Positions 19,089 to 28,110 of a stretch of 64,000 nt of DNA are shown here, in pieces. The notes under the pieces were generated by a model. The model worked only from the letters and a program-made list of their open reading frames with translations, was not told the origin of the DNA and searched no databases. Within the stretch, counting starts at the first letter, position 1. Every line of letters starts with the position of its first letter. Position numbers and translations under genes: made by a program. Source of the stretch: Streptococcus parauberis NCFD 2020 (GTDB lineage Bacteria; Bacillota; Bacilli; Lactobacillales; Streptococcaceae). The stretch spans positions 2,078,501-2,142,500 of the forward strand of contig NZ_AEUT02000001.1 of the NCBI RefSeq assembly GCF_000187935.1, written 5' to 3'.

Positions 19089-19191
19089 TTTTATCCTGAA
19101 ATGAGTGGAACTTACAGTGATAAAACATTCCTAAAAGCTTGATATCATGCTATAATAAGAAGACTAGACTTTTTTACATGGGAGAATTCAC

Positions 19192-21693
19192 ATGACAACT
19201 TATAATCACAAAGAAATTGAACCTAAATGGCAAGCCTATTGGGCAGCTAACAAAAATTTCAAAACTGGAACAGATAAAAGTAAACCAAAATTTTATGCTT
19301 TAGATATGTTTCCATATCCTTCAGGAGCAGGTCTCCACGTGGGACATCCAGAGGGTTACACAGCGACGGATATCTTGAGTCGTTTCAAACGTTCACAAGG
19401 GTATAATGTCCTTCATCCAATGGGGTGGGATGCTTTTGGTTTGCCTGCTGAGCAATATGCTATGGATACAGGTAATGACCCAGCTGAATTTACAGCAGAG
19501 AACATTGCTAACTTCAAACGTCAAATTAACGCCCTCGGTTTCTCATATGACTGGGACCGTGAAGTTAATACAACTGATCCCAATTATTATAAATGGACAC
19601 AGTGGATTTTTACAAAGCTTTATGAAAAAGGCTTAGCCTATGAAGCTGAAGTAGCAGTCAACTGGGTGGAAGAATTAGGGACTGCCATCGCCAATGAAGA
19701 AGTCCTACCAGATGGTACTTCTGAACGTGGAGGATACCCAGTTGTGCGCAAGCCTATGCGACAATGGATGTTGAAAATCACTGCTTACGCAGAACGATTA
19801 TTAGAAGATTTAGAAGAAGTTGATTGGCCAGAATCAATTAAAGATATGCAACGTAACTGGATTGGTAAATCAACAGGGGCAAATGTTACATTTAAAGTAA
19901 AAGACACTGATCAAGACTTTACTGTCTTCACGACTCGTCCTGATACTTTATTTGGAGCTACTTATGCTGTTTTAGCACCAGAACATGCCATGGTTGATAC
20001 AATTACCAGCCCTGAGCAATCACAAGCTGTTGCTGACTACAAACGTCAGGCAAGTTTAAAATCTGACTTAGTACGTACTGACTTGGCTAAGGAAAAAACT
20101 GGTGTTTGGACGGGTGCTTATGCGATTAACCCCGTTAATGGTAAAGAAATGCCAATTTGGATTGCTGATTACGTCCTTGCAAGCTACGGTACTGGAGCTA
20201 TTATGGCGGTACCGGCTCATGATGAACGTGACTGGGAGTTTGCTAAACAATTTAATCTTGAGATTATTCCTGTCCTTGAAGGTGGAAATGTTCAAGAAGC
20301 AGCCTATACTGAAGATGGTCTACATATTAATTCTGATTTCTTGAACGGATTAGATAAAGCTGAAGGCATGTCTAAAATGGTAGAATGGTTGGAAGAAAAT
20401 CAAGTCGGTAATGAGAAAGTTACTTATCGTCTTCGTGACTGGTTATTCTCACGCCAACGTTATTGGGGTGAACCAATTCCAATTATCCATTGGGAAGACG
20501 GAACATCAACGGCTGTTCCTGAACAAGATTTACCACTTGTTCTTCCAATAACAAAAGACATTCGTCCTTCAGGAACTGGTGAATCTCCATTAGCTAACCT
20601 TACTGACTGGTTAGAAGTTGTTCGTGAAGATGGTGTTAAAGGCCGTCGTGAAACCAATACAATGCCACAATGGGCAGGTTCAAGTTGGTATTACCTTCGT
20701 TATATTGATCCACATAATGACCAAGCCTTGGCAGATCCAGAATTGCTCAAAGAGTGGTTGCCTGTTGATATGTATATCGGTGGTGCAGAACACGCCGTGC
20801 TTCACTTGCTTTATGCTCGCTTCTGGCACAAAGTCCTTTATGACTTAGGTGTTGTTCCAACTAAAGAACCATTCCAAAAATTGTATAACCAAGGAATGAT
20901 TTTGGGAACAAGCTATCGTGATCATCGTGGGGCACTTGTTGCGACTGATAAAGTTGAAAAACGTGATGGCTCATTCTTTAACATTGAAACAGGTGAGGAA
21001 CTAGAACAAGCACCAGCTAAGATGTCAAAATCACTCAAAAATGTTGTTAATCCAGATGATGTTGTTGAAGAATTTGGTGCCGATACCCTTCGTGTGTATG
21101 AAATGTTCATGGGACCACTCGATGCTTCAATTGCTTGGTCAGAAGAAGGACTCGAAGGTAGTCGCAAATTCCTTGATCGCGTTTATCGTTTGATTACAAG
21201 CAAAGAGATTATTGCGGAGAATAGCGGAGCCCTTGACAAGGTTTACCACGAAACGGTCAAAGCAGTGACAGAACAAATTGATAGCATGAAATTTAATACT
21301 GCTATCGCACAGTTGATGATTTTTGTTAATGCAGCCAACAAGGAAGATCAATTATTTGTAGACTATGCCAAAGGCTTCGTCCAATTAATTGCGCCATTTG
21401 CACCGCATTTAGGTGAAGAGCTATGGCAGGTCCTAACGAGCTCTGGTCAATCATTGACCTATGAGGCTTGGCCAATTTGGGATGAAACAAAACTTATTGA
21501 AAATGACGTGGAAATTGTCGTTCAAATTAAAGGTAAGGTGAAGGCTAAGTTAGTTGTAGCCAAAGACCTTTCGAAAGACCAATTGGAAGCTATTGCTTTA
21601 GCTAATGACAAAGTTCAAGCAGAAATTGCTGGAAAAGAAATCATTAAAGTTATTGCAGTACCAAACAAATTAGTCAACATAGTAGTAAAATAA
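19192..21693 (+). CDS. leuS: Leucyl-tRNA synthetase
   Basis: An 833-residue class I synthetase that charges tRNA-Leu. It has the HIGH-type motif HVGH near residue 49, a CP1 editing domain ([19 protein letters not shown]), and the KMSKS loop at about 609. The C-terminal anticodon-binding and Leu-specific domains end in VVVK. The Shine-Dalgarno GGGAG and an extended -10 (TGC-TATAAT, 19148-19156) precede it. No T-box leader fits in the roughly 100-nt upstream gap. The length is normal. Confidence 0.97.
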   Translation: MTTYNHKEIEPKWQAYWAANKNFKTGTDKSKPKFYALDMFPYPSGAGLHVGHPEGYTATDILSRFKRSQGYNVLHPMGWDAFGLPAEQYAMDTGNDPAEFTAENIANFKRQINALGFSYDWDREVNTTDPNYYKWTQWIFTKLYEKGLAYEAEVAVNWVEELGTAIANEEVLPDGTSERGGYPVVRKPMRQWMLKITAYAERLLEDLEEVDWPESIKDMQRNWIGKSTGANVTFKVKDTDQDFTVFTTRPDTLFGATYAVLAPEHAMVDTITSPEQSQAVADYKRQASLKSDLVRTDLAKEKTGVWTGAYAINPVNGKEMPIWIADYVLASYGTGAIMAVPAHDERDWEFAKQFNLEIIPVLEGGNVQEAAYTEDGLHINSDFLNGLDKAEGMSKMVEWLEENQVGNEKVTYRLRDWLFSRQRYWGEPIPIIHWEDGTSTAVPEQDLPLVLPITKDIRPSGTGESPLANLTDWLEVVREDGVKGRRETNTMPQWAGSSWYYLRYIDPHNDQALADPELLKEWLPVDMYIGGAEHAVLHLLYARFWHKVLYDLGVVPTKEPFQKLYNQGMILGTSYRDHRGALVATDKVEKRDGSFFNIETGEELEQAPAKMSKSLKNVVNPDDVVEEFGADTLRVYEMFMGPLDASIAWSEEGLEGSRKFLDRVYRLITSKEIIAENSGALDKVYHETVKAVTEQIDSMKFNTAIAQLMIFVNAANKEDQLFVDYAKGFVQLIAPFAPHLGEELWQVLTSSGQSLTYEAWPIWDETKLIENDVEIVVQIKGKVKAKLVVAKDLSKDQLEAIALANDKVQAEIAGKEIIKVIAVPNKLVNIVVK

Positions 21694-21723
21694 GCAAAAA
21701 AACACATTATGTGTTTTTTTGCT
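21693..21723 (+). terminator. Terminator after leuS
   Basis: GCAAAAAAACACA pairs with TGTGTTTTTTTGC around a 3-nt loop; the A-run and T-run make it bidirectional in form. Confidence 0.85.
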
Positions 21724-21752
21724 ATCATGACCGTCAAGCAAGGGGGAGCAAG

Positions 21753-22820
21753 ATGAAAATAGTCGTGGCCATTGATTCTTTTAAAGGATCTGCAAGTTCA
21801 AAAGCCTTAAATGAAGCAAGTTTAAAGGCTATTAAGAAAGTTATGCCCTCAGCATGGGTTGAAACATTTACGATAGCTGATGGAGGTGAGGGGACACTTG
21901 ACGCCTTTTCTGAGCATTTAGATGGGCAATTGGTTTCCGTAGAAACAGTCGATTTGATAGGACAGGAAATAAAGGCCGACTACCTATTAGCTGATAAGCT
22001 AGCTGTTATTGAATCGGCTAAGATTATAGGTCTGGATAAAATCACACCTTCACCTGAGACATTTGTCAAAGCCAGTAGCTATGGGTTGGGAGGATTGGTT
22101 AAAGATGCAGTGGCGCGTGGCTGCACTGAGATCTTTATTGGTCTTGGTGGAACGGGCACCTCTGATGGGGGCTTTGGTTTCCTGAAGAGCCTTGGTTTTA
22201 ACCCCGACACTTGCCAATTGGAGTCAGACCTTGACTTTAGTCAGCTAACCTTAGTTGGCTTAGCAGATGTGTCTAATCCTTATTATGGTCCAAATGGCTT
22301 TGCTCCAACATTTGGATTGCAAAAAGGAGGTAATCAAGAGGAAATTGCAGCAATGGACAATATAGCTTGCGCTTTTGCTAATAGAATCAAAGAGCAAAGG
22401 GGATTGGATTTACAATCCATAGCTGGCGCAGGGGCTGCTGGTGGACTTGGCGCAGCCATTGCCGTCCTTGGCGGAGAAATAAAGCCAGGTTTTGAGACCA
22501 TTGCCCGAATGATTAGGTTAGAAGAGTCAATCAATAGAACGGATTTGGTTATCACTGGGGAAGGGAATTTGGATGCTCAAAGTCAGGCTGGGAAAGTGCC
22601 TGTAGCCATCAGCCGTCTTGCTAAAAAATTCAATAAACCAACCATAGCTATTTGTGGTGCCATTGAAGATAGCCCAGAACTTGATCATCTGTTTACAGCA
22701 ACTTTCCCAATTCAAAGAGAATTTTTGGACCTCAGAAAAGCCATGTTCAAAGAGAAAACTCTGTCTAACTTAGAACGCACCATGACGAATATCATGAAGG
22801 CACGCTACTGGAGGGAGTAA
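21753..22820 (+). CDS. glxK: Glycerate kinase, GlxK/GarK type
   Basis: A 355-residue kinase that phosphorylates D-glycerate to 2-phosphoglycerate. Family landmarks are the start MKIVVAIDSFKGSASSKALNEA, ADGGEGTLDAF, GLGGTGTSDGGFGFL, and the C-terminal DLVITGEGNLDAQSQAGKVP. It is slightly short of the usual 370-380 residues but has all the main blocks. GGGGGAG lies before the ATG at 21753; the frame extends upstream to 21711, inside the leuS terminator, and is not used. A decayed methyltransferase gene follows directly. Confidence 0.93.
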   Translation: MKIVVAIDSFKGSASSKALNEASLKAIKKVMPSAWVETFTIADGGEGTLDAFSEHLDGQLVSVETVDLIGQEIKADYLLADKLAVIESAKIIGLDKITPSPETFVKASSYGLGGLVKDAVARGCTEIFIGLGGTGTSDGGFGFLKSLGFNPDTCQLESDLDFSQLTLVGLADVSNPYYGPNGFAPTFGLQKGGNQEEIAAMDNIACAFANRIKEQRGLDLQSIAGAGAAGGLGAAIAVLGGEIKPGFETIARMIRLEESINRTDLVITGEGNLDAQSQAGKVPVAISRLAKKFNKPTIAICGAIEDSPELDHLFTATFPIQREFLDLRKAMFKEKTLSNLERTMTNIMKARYWRE

Positions 22821-22825
22821 GGGGA

Positions 22826-23245
22826 AAGCATAATAAATTTGATGACAAAGCCGTCACTAATGATTCAGAGCATCAAATAACTTTAGCTGACAAATTTAGC
22901 AAGGCAATTGCACAACAACTAGCTGATTAACATCTGGATCGTCTTTTAGATTTTGGAGGAGGAACGGGTAATTTAGCACTTTCTTTGGTCTTACATCATA
23001 TACCAGATGTCGAAGATGTCCTAAGTCAATTACTCACAGCATAGGATGCAGAAGGAAAACTCTTCATAATTGATTTATATTCAGATAATACTGCTGAGGA
23101 AAAGCATGGTTTCAGTTCTGATCAAATTAGATTGATCGCAGAAAACAATCAGGCAAAAGCAACCTATGAAGAAGAAATCGCCCATGGACCTGAACTATTT
23201 ATGTGACAAGAAGGTCGAGCATTTTTAATTGAGAAAGAGAAATAA
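22826..23245 (+). pseudogene. Remnant of a SAM-dependent methyltransferase
   Basis: A single reading frame reads KHNKFDDKAVTND, then a class I methyltransferase motif I (LLDFGGGTGNLALSL), then LHHIPDVEDVLSQLL from the later part of the fold, and a final segment ending LIEKEK. TAA at 22928, TAG at 23042 and TGA at 23204 interrupt it. About 60 residues between motif I and LHHIPD are missing, and no start codon remains. It is a degraded YafE/UbiE-type gene next to glxK. Confidence 0.75.
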
Positions 23246-23270
23246 GCTAAGTTAAACTTAGCTTTTTTTG
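23244..23270 (+). terminator. Terminator after the methyltransferase remnant
   Basis: AAGCTAAG pairs with CTTAGCTT around a 5-nt loop, followed by a T-run. Confidence 0.8.
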
Positions 23271-23295
23271 TTTGTCAATTTTTTATCAAGTCTAA

Positions 23296-23355
23296 TTTTG
23301 AACACTGGGCTGTGTGATACTTGGTCTTTTTTAAAGCGTTTTCAAAACCTATAAT
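23296..23355 (+). promoter_or_regulatory. ulaA promoter with conserved ula operator
   Basis: A 35-bp element at 23296-23330 starts TTTTGAACAC and ends ACTTGGTCTTTT. It matches a copy upstream of ulaG (29857-29891) at 31 of 35 positions. The -10 TATAAT is at 23350-23355, the same 19 bp past the element as in front of ulaG. The element ends at the -35 region, and no consensus -35 exists, so it is likely an activator site, probably for UlaR. Confidence 0.75.
23331..23344 (+). promoter_or_regulatory. cre site in the ulaA promoter
   Basis: TTAAAGCGTTTTCA matches the CcpA cre consensus TGWAANCGNTNWCA with one mismatch. It lies between the ula operator and the -10 box, so CcpA would block transcription. 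No cre is seen at the ulaG promoter. Confidence 0.65.
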
Positions 23356-23391
23356 TGAATTATAAATAAAAAGCTTAATGAGGTAGTTATC

Positions 23392-24825
23392 ATGCAATTC
23401 TTCCTAGTGCCACTTAACTGGTTTTCGCAAAATATCTTGCAAAATCCAGCTTTCTTCGTCGGTCTATTAGTATTAATAGGCTACATTCTTTTAAATAAAC
23501 CTTTCCATGAGGTTTTTGCAGGTTTTATCAAAGCAACTGTCGGCTACTTAATTTTAAATGTCGGTGCAGGAGGTTTGGTAAATACTTTCCGTCCAATCTT
23601 AGTTGCCTTGGCTAAGAAGTTTGAACTAAAGGCTGCTGTTATTGACCCTTACTTTGGTCTTGCAGCTGCAAATGCGAAATTAGAAGGCATGGGCTTCATT
23701 TCAGTCGCTACTACAGCTTTACTGATTGGTTTTGGGGTGAACATTCTCTTGGTTGCTCTTCGCAAGGTGACTAAAATTCGGACACTGTTCATTACTGGAC
23801 ACATTATGGTTCAACAAGCAGCAACCATTTCAGTATTTGTTTTGTTTTTAATTCCTCAATTCCAAAATGCTTTTGGTGCATGGGCGGTTGGTATCATCTG
23901 TGGTCTCTATTGGGCTGTTAGTTCTAACATGACAGTAGAAGCAACCCAACGCTTAACTGGTGGTGGCGGATTCGCGATTGGACACCAACAACAATTTGCG
24001 ATTTGGTTTGTAGACAAAGTTGCACCTTTCTTTGGTAAGAAAGAAGAAAGCCTAGACAACTTAAAATTACCTTCATTCTTAAGTATCTTCCATGATACAG
24101 TTGTAGCTTCAGCGACCTTAATGTTGGTCTTCTTTGGTGGTATCTTAGCTGTCCTTGGCCCAGAAATCATGTCTAATGTTGAATTGATTGGATCTGGAGC
24201 TTATGTTCCTGCTAAACAAGCTTTCTTCATGTATATTCTTCAAACATCCCTTACCTTCTCAGTTTATCTCTTCATCTTAATGCAAGGGGTTCGGATGTTC
24301 GTCTCTGAATTAACCAATGCCTTCCAAGGGATTTCAAACAAACTGTTACCAGGTTCATTCCCTGCGGTTGACGTTGCGGCATCCTATGGTTTTGGTTCTT
24401 CCAATGCTGTCCTTTCAGGATTTGCCTTTGGATTGATTGGTCAATTGTTGACTATTACATTATTAGTAATCTTTAAAAATCCAATTTTGATTATCACTGG
24501 TTTTGTTCCTGTCTTCTTCGATAATGCTGCTATCGCGGTCTTCGCTGATAAACGTGGTGGTTGGAAAGCAGCTGTAGCCCTTTCATTCATCTCAGGTGTT
24601 ATTCAAGTTGCCCTAGGTGCCGTTGCAGTTGGCTTACTGACACTTGCTGGTGGCTATGAAGGAAATATTGATTTCGAAATTCCATGGGTCGTATTTGGGT
24701 ATATTTTCAAATACTTAGGAATTGCTGGTTATGCTGTGGTCTGCCTCTTCTTCTTAGCTATTCCACAATTGCAATATATGAAATCTAAAGATAAAGAAGC
24801 TTATTATCGCGGTGAAGCCCAATAA
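23392..24825 (+). CDS. ulaA: Ascorbate-specific PTS transporter, EIIC component UlaA
   Basis: A 477-residue polytopic membrane protein of the UlaA/SgaT family that imports L-ascorbate with phosphorylation through UlaB and UlaC. It has about a dozen hydrophobic segments and the family start (NWFSQNILQNPAFFVGLLVLIGYILLNK). It is the first gene of ulaABCDEF, with the promoter described just upstream and ulaB 31 bp downstream. Confidence 0.93.
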   Translation: MQFFLVPLNWFSQNILQNPAFFVGLLVLIGYILLNKPFHEVFAGFIKATVGYLILNVGAGGLVNTFRPILVALAKKFELKAAVIDPYFGLAAANAKLEGMGFISVATTALLIGFGVNILLVALRKVTKIRTLFITGHIMVQQAATISVFVLFLIPQFQNAFGAWAVGIICGLYWAVSSNMTVEATQRLTGGGGFAIGHQQQFAIWFVDKVAPFFGKKEESLDNLKLPSFLSIFHDTVVASATLMLVFFGGILAVLGPEIMSNVELIGSGAYVPAKQAFFMYILQTSLTFSVYLFILMQGVRMFVSELTNAFQGISNKLLPGSFPAVDVAASYGFGSSNAVLSGFAFGLIGQLLTITLLVIFKNPILIITGFVPVFFDNAAIAVFADKRGGWKAAVALSFISGVIQVALGAVAVGLLTLAGGYEGNIDFEIPWVVFGYIFKYLGIAGYAVVCLFFLAIPQLQYMKSKDKEAYYRGEAQ

Positions 24826-24856
24826 TACCTGAATACAATTTTATAAGGAGTCTATT

Positions 24857-25135
24857 ATGGTAAAAATACTAACAGCATGCGGAAACGGCATGGGATCATC
24901 AATGGTGATCAAAATGAAAGTTGAAAATGCACTACGTCAATTAGGTGTAACAGATATTCAATCAGCATCTTGTTCTGTTGGAGAAGCGAAGGGCTTGGCC
25001 TCAGGATATGATATTGTGGTTGCTTCAAATCACTTAATTCATGAACTTGAGGGAAGAACAAAAGGTCATTTGGTAGGGTTAGATAACCTGATGGATGATA
25101 AGGAAATCAAAGAAAAATTACAAAAGGTATTATAA
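24857..25135 (+). CDS. ulaB: Ascorbate PTS EIIB component UlaB
   Basis: A 92-residue soluble phosphocarrier. The phospho-accepting Cys8 lies in the P-loop ACGNGMGSSM. It passes phosphate from UlaC to ascorbate during transport by UlaA. A hairpin separates it from ulaC. Confidence 0.93.
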   Translation: MVKILTACGNGMGSSMVIKMKVENALRQLGVTDIQSASCSVGEAKGLASGYDIVVASNHLIHELEGRTKGHLVGLDNLMDDKEIKEKLQKVL

Positions 25136-25141
25136 GAATCC

Positions 25142-25172
25142 ATTGAGAGTTGCCATTGTGACAACTCTCAAT
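25142..25172 (+). promoter_or_regulatory. Intercistronic hairpin between ulaB and ulaC
   Basis: TTGAGAGTTG pairs perfectly with CAACTCTCAA around a 9-nt loop. There is no T-run after it, so it is not a standard terminator. It may stabilise or process the ula mRNA, or set relative expression of transporter and downstream genes. Confidence 0.6.
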
Positions 25173-25220
25173 TTAAAAATAACTATTCTTGGTACCTTTT
25201 CAAGATAAGGAGAAAACGAC

Positions 25221-25706
25221 GTGAATTTAAAACAAGCCTTTATTGAGAACAATTCAATTCGTCTTGGTGAAACTGCTGACAGTTGGCAGGAAGCTGTTAA
25301 GAAATCTGTAGAACCATTAATTGAAAGTGGTGCAGTAAAAGATGAATATTATCAAGCAATTATTGACTCGACTGAAGAGTATGGACCATATTATATATTA
25401 ATGCCAGGTATGGCGATGCCACATGCAAGACCAGAAGCAGGTGTGATTAGAGATGCCTTTTCTTTAATTACCTTGCAAGAACCTGTAGTTTTTTCTGATG
25501 GTAAGCCAGTACAAGTTTTACTAGCACTTGCAGCAACTAGTTCAGCTATACATGCATCTGTAGCCATTCCACAAATTATTGCCTTATTTGATTTAGAGAA
25601 TGCTATTGAACGTTTGGTTGCTTGTCAAACAATTGAAGAAGTCCTAAGTTTAGTTGATGAGTCAAAAAATAGTCCTTACCTTGAAGGCATGGATTTAAAC
25701 AGTTAA
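25221..25706 (+). CDS. ulaC: Ascorbate PTS EIIA component UlaC
   Basis: A 161-residue EIIA of the mannitol/fructose type. The phospho-accepting His near residue 68 sits in MAMPHARPEAGV. It relays phosphate from HPr to UlaB. It starts at GTG, with AAGGAGAA 8 nt upstream. Confidence 0.92.
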   Translation: MNLKQAFIENNSIRLGETADSWQEAVKKSVEPLIESGAVKDEYYQAIIDSTEEYGPYYILMPGMAMPHARPEAGVIRDAFSLITLQEPVVFSDGKPVQVLLALAATSSAIHASVAIPQIIALFDLENAIERLVACQTIEEVLSLVDESKNSPYLEGMDLNS

Positions 25707-25736
25707 TCGGATCGATTGGTTATGATAGGAGAAAAT

Positions 25737-26402
25737 ATGTCAAGAACAATTCCAAATTTACAAGTAGCATTAGACCACTCTGATATGCAAGGAGCAATCA
25801 AAGCTGCAGTTGCAGTAGGTCAAGAAGTAGATATTATTGAAGCAGGGACAGTTTGCTTATTGCAGGTTGGTAGTGAATTAGTGGAGATTTTAAGAAATCT
25901 TTTCCCTGACAAGATACTAGTTGCAGATACCAAATGTGCGGATGCTGGAGGTACGGTAGCAGCTAATAATGCCCAACGTGGTGCGGATTGGATGACATGT
26001 ATTTGTTGTGCAACAATTCCAACAATGAAGGCAGCTTTAAAATCCATCAAAGAGGAACGCGGAGATAAGGGTGAGATCCAAATTGAGTTATACGGGGATT
26101 GGACTTTTGAACAGGCTCAAATGTGGTTAGATGCTGGTATTTCACAAGCTATTTACCATCAATCACGAGATGCACTCTTAGCGGGGGAAACTTGGGGTGA
26201 AAAAGATTTAAATAAAGTTAAACGATTGATTGAGATGGGTTTCCGTGTTTCAGTTACTGGTGGTTTAAATGTTAAGACTTTATCATTATTTGAAGGGGTA
26301 GATGTATACACCTTTATAGCTGGCCGTGGCATAACTGAGGCAGACAATCCAGCTCAGGCTGCGCGTGAATTTAAAGATGAAATCAAACGTATCTGGGGGT
26401 AA
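25737..26402 (+). CDS. ulaD: 3-keto-L-gulonate-6-phosphate decarboxylase
   Basis: A 221-residue TIM-barrel enzyme of the OMP-decarboxylase suprafamily. It turns 3-keto-L-gulonate 6-phosphate into L-xylulose 5-phosphate. The catalytic DTK motif (VADTKCADAGGT) is present. The ATG at 25737 follows AGGAGA; an in-frame ATG at 25716 lacks a good site. Third step of the ascorbate pathway, after UlaABC and UlaG. Confidence 0.93.
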   Translation: MSRTIPNLQVALDHSDMQGAIKAAVAVGQEVDIIEAGTVCLLQVGSELVEILRNLFPDKILVADTKCADAGGTVAANNAQRGADWMTCICCATIPTMKAALKSIKEERGDKGEIQIELYGDWTFEQAQMWLDAGISQAIYHQSRDALLAGETWGEKDLNKVKRLIEMGFRVSVTGGLNVKTLSLFEGVDVYTFIAGRGITEADNPAQAAREFKDEIKRIWG

Positions 26403-26406
26403 GTCA

Positions 26407-27270
26407 ATGGGACGACCAATTGGAATTTATGAAAAAGCAACCCCAAAACAGTTTTCTTGGTTAGAAAGACTGGAGTTTGCCAAAGAACTGGGTTTTGATT
26501 TTGTTGAAATGTCAATTGATGAATCTGATGCCCGCTTAGAACGGCTAAATTGGTCAAAGGAAGAACGTTTAGATCTTGTTAAAGCAATCTATCAAACTGG
26601 CGTACGAATTCCAAGTATTTGTTTTTCAGGTCATCGTAGGTACCCACTTGGGTCAAATAATCCTATTTTAGAAGAAAAATCTTTGGAATTAATGAAAAAG
26701 TGTATTGAATTAGCTCAAGATTTAGGAGTCAGAACGATCCAATTAGCAGGATATGACGTCTACTATGAAGAAAAGTCGCCTCAGACTCGTCAACGCTTTC
26801 TCAAAAATTTGAGACAAGCCTGTGACTGGGCAGAAGAAGCTCAAGTCGTCTTAGCCATCGAAATCATGGACGATCCGTTTATCAACTCAATCGAAAAGTA
26901 TCTGGCCGTCGAAAAAGCAATTCAATCTCCTTACTTGTTCGTCTATCCAGATACTGGCAATCTCTCAGCTTGGCACAATGATCTTTGGAGTGAGTTCTAT
27001 ATAGGCCACCGGTCAATTGCTGCGCTCCACTTAAAAGATACCTATGCAGTTTCAGAGACATGTAGTGGCCAATTTAGGGATGTTCCATTTGGAAAAGGTT
27101 GTGTTGAGTGGAAAGAATTATTTAGAATTCTGAAGGAAACCAGATATATGGGGGCATTCTTAATCGAAATGTGGACTGAAAATTGTAACAGTATAGAGGA
27201 AACAAAAACTGCTATTAAAGAAGCACAAAACTTTTTGTATCCACTGATAGAAGAAGCGGAGTTAAACTAA
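26407..27270 (+). CDS. ulaE: L-xylulose-5-phosphate 3-epimerase
   Basis: A 287-residue TIM-barrel epimerase (UlaE/SgaU family) that makes L-ribulose 5-phosphate. Recognised by GRPIGIYEKATP at the start, AIEIMDDPFINSI and YPDTGNLSAWHND, with metal-ligand Glu and Asp residues. The start at 26407 is 4 bp after the ulaD stop, with GGGGG in the ulaD end as ribosome-binding site, so the two are coupled. Confidence 0.92.
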   Translation: MGRPIGIYEKATPKQFSWLERLEFAKELGFDFVEMSIDESDARLERLNWSKEERLDLVKAIYQTGVRIPSICFSGHRRYPLGSNNPILEEKSLELMKKCIELAQDLGVRTIQLAGYDVYYEEKSPQTRQRFLKNLRQACDWAEEAQVVLAIEIMDDPFINSIEKYLAVEKAIQSPYLFVYPDTGNLSAWHNDLWSEFYIGHRSIAALHLKDTYAVSETCSGQFRDVPFGKGCVEWKELFRILKETRYMGAFLIEMWTENCNSIEETKTAIKEAQNFLYPLIEEAELN

Positions 27271-27978
27271 ATGCCAAAAAATTTAGAAGAAATGCGTCAA
27301 CGGGTGTGTGATGCAAATAAGTCATTGCCTGACCATGGTCTTGTCAAATTTACATGGGGTAATGTCTCTGAGATTTGTCGGGAATTAGGACGTATTGTTA
27401 TCAAACCATCAGGGGTTGACTATGAGTTATTAACGCCTGAAAATATGGTAGTGACAGATTTAGACGGTAATATCCTGGAAGGTGATTTGAATCCTTCATC
27501 GGATCTGCCTACTCACGTTCAATTATATAAAGCATGGGAAGATATTCAAGCAATTGTACATACCCATTCGACGGAAGCTGTTGGTTGGGCACAAGCTGGC
27601 AGAGATATTCCATTTTATGGGACAACTCATGCTGATTATTTTTATGGACCAATACCATGTGCTAGATCTTTGTCGGCTAATGAAGTGGAAATAGCTTATG
27701 AGAAAGAAACTGGGACAGTTATTCTTGAAGAATTTAATAACCGTGGAATTAACCCATCAGCGGTGCCAGGAATTGTTGTCAGAAATCATGGCCCATTTAC
27801 ATGGGGTCAAACGCCAGAACAGGCAGTCTATCATTCTGTAGTATTGGAAGAAGTAGCTAAAATGGACCGGTTTACAGAACAAATCAATCCTCGGGTTGAG
27901 CCAGCACCTTCTTACATAATGGATAAACATTATCTGAGAAAGCATGGTCCGAATGCTTATTATGGGCAACAATCTTAA
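27271..27978 (+). CDS. ulaF: L-ribulose-5-phosphate 4-epimerase
   Basis: A 235-residue class II aldolase-type zinc epimerase (AraD/UlaF) that yields D-xylulose 5-phosphate for the pentose phosphate route. Zinc ligands are in VHTHSTEAVGWAQ and in RNHGPFTWG. The ATG directly follows the ulaE stop. Last gene of the ula operon; a terminator follows. Confidence 0.93.
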   Translation: MPKNLEEMRQRVCDANKSLPDHGLVKFTWGNVSEICRELGRIVIKPSGVDYELLTPENMVVTDLDGNILEGDLNPSSDLPTHVQLYKAWEDIQAIVHTHSTEAVGWAQAGRDIPFYGTTHADYFYGPIPCARSLSANEVEIAYEKETGTVILEEFNNRGINPSAVPGIVVRNHGPFTWGQTPEQAVYHSVVLEEVAKMDRFTEQINPRVEPAPSYIMDKHYLRKHGPNAYYGQQS

Positions 27979-28009
27979 AATTATTTCAAAATAGAAGCAA
28001 AAATAGTAT

Positions 28010-28046
28010 ATGTTTGGGGTATCTTGGATACGCCAAGCATTTTTTG
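28010..28046 (+). terminator. Terminator after ulaF
   Basis: TTGGGGTATC pairs with GATACGCCAA (one G-G mismatch), extended by ATG/CAT, around a 3-nt loop and followed by six T. Confidence 0.7.
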
Positions 28047-28110
28047 ATATAATGTTTAAATATAAAATTTAATATTTTTTTAAAAGATATTAAAAAATAG
28101 AGGTGATGAC

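Noticed and set aside
19089..19191. T-box leader for leuS
   Set aside because: The gap is only about 100 nt and no specifier or antiterminator elements are visible.
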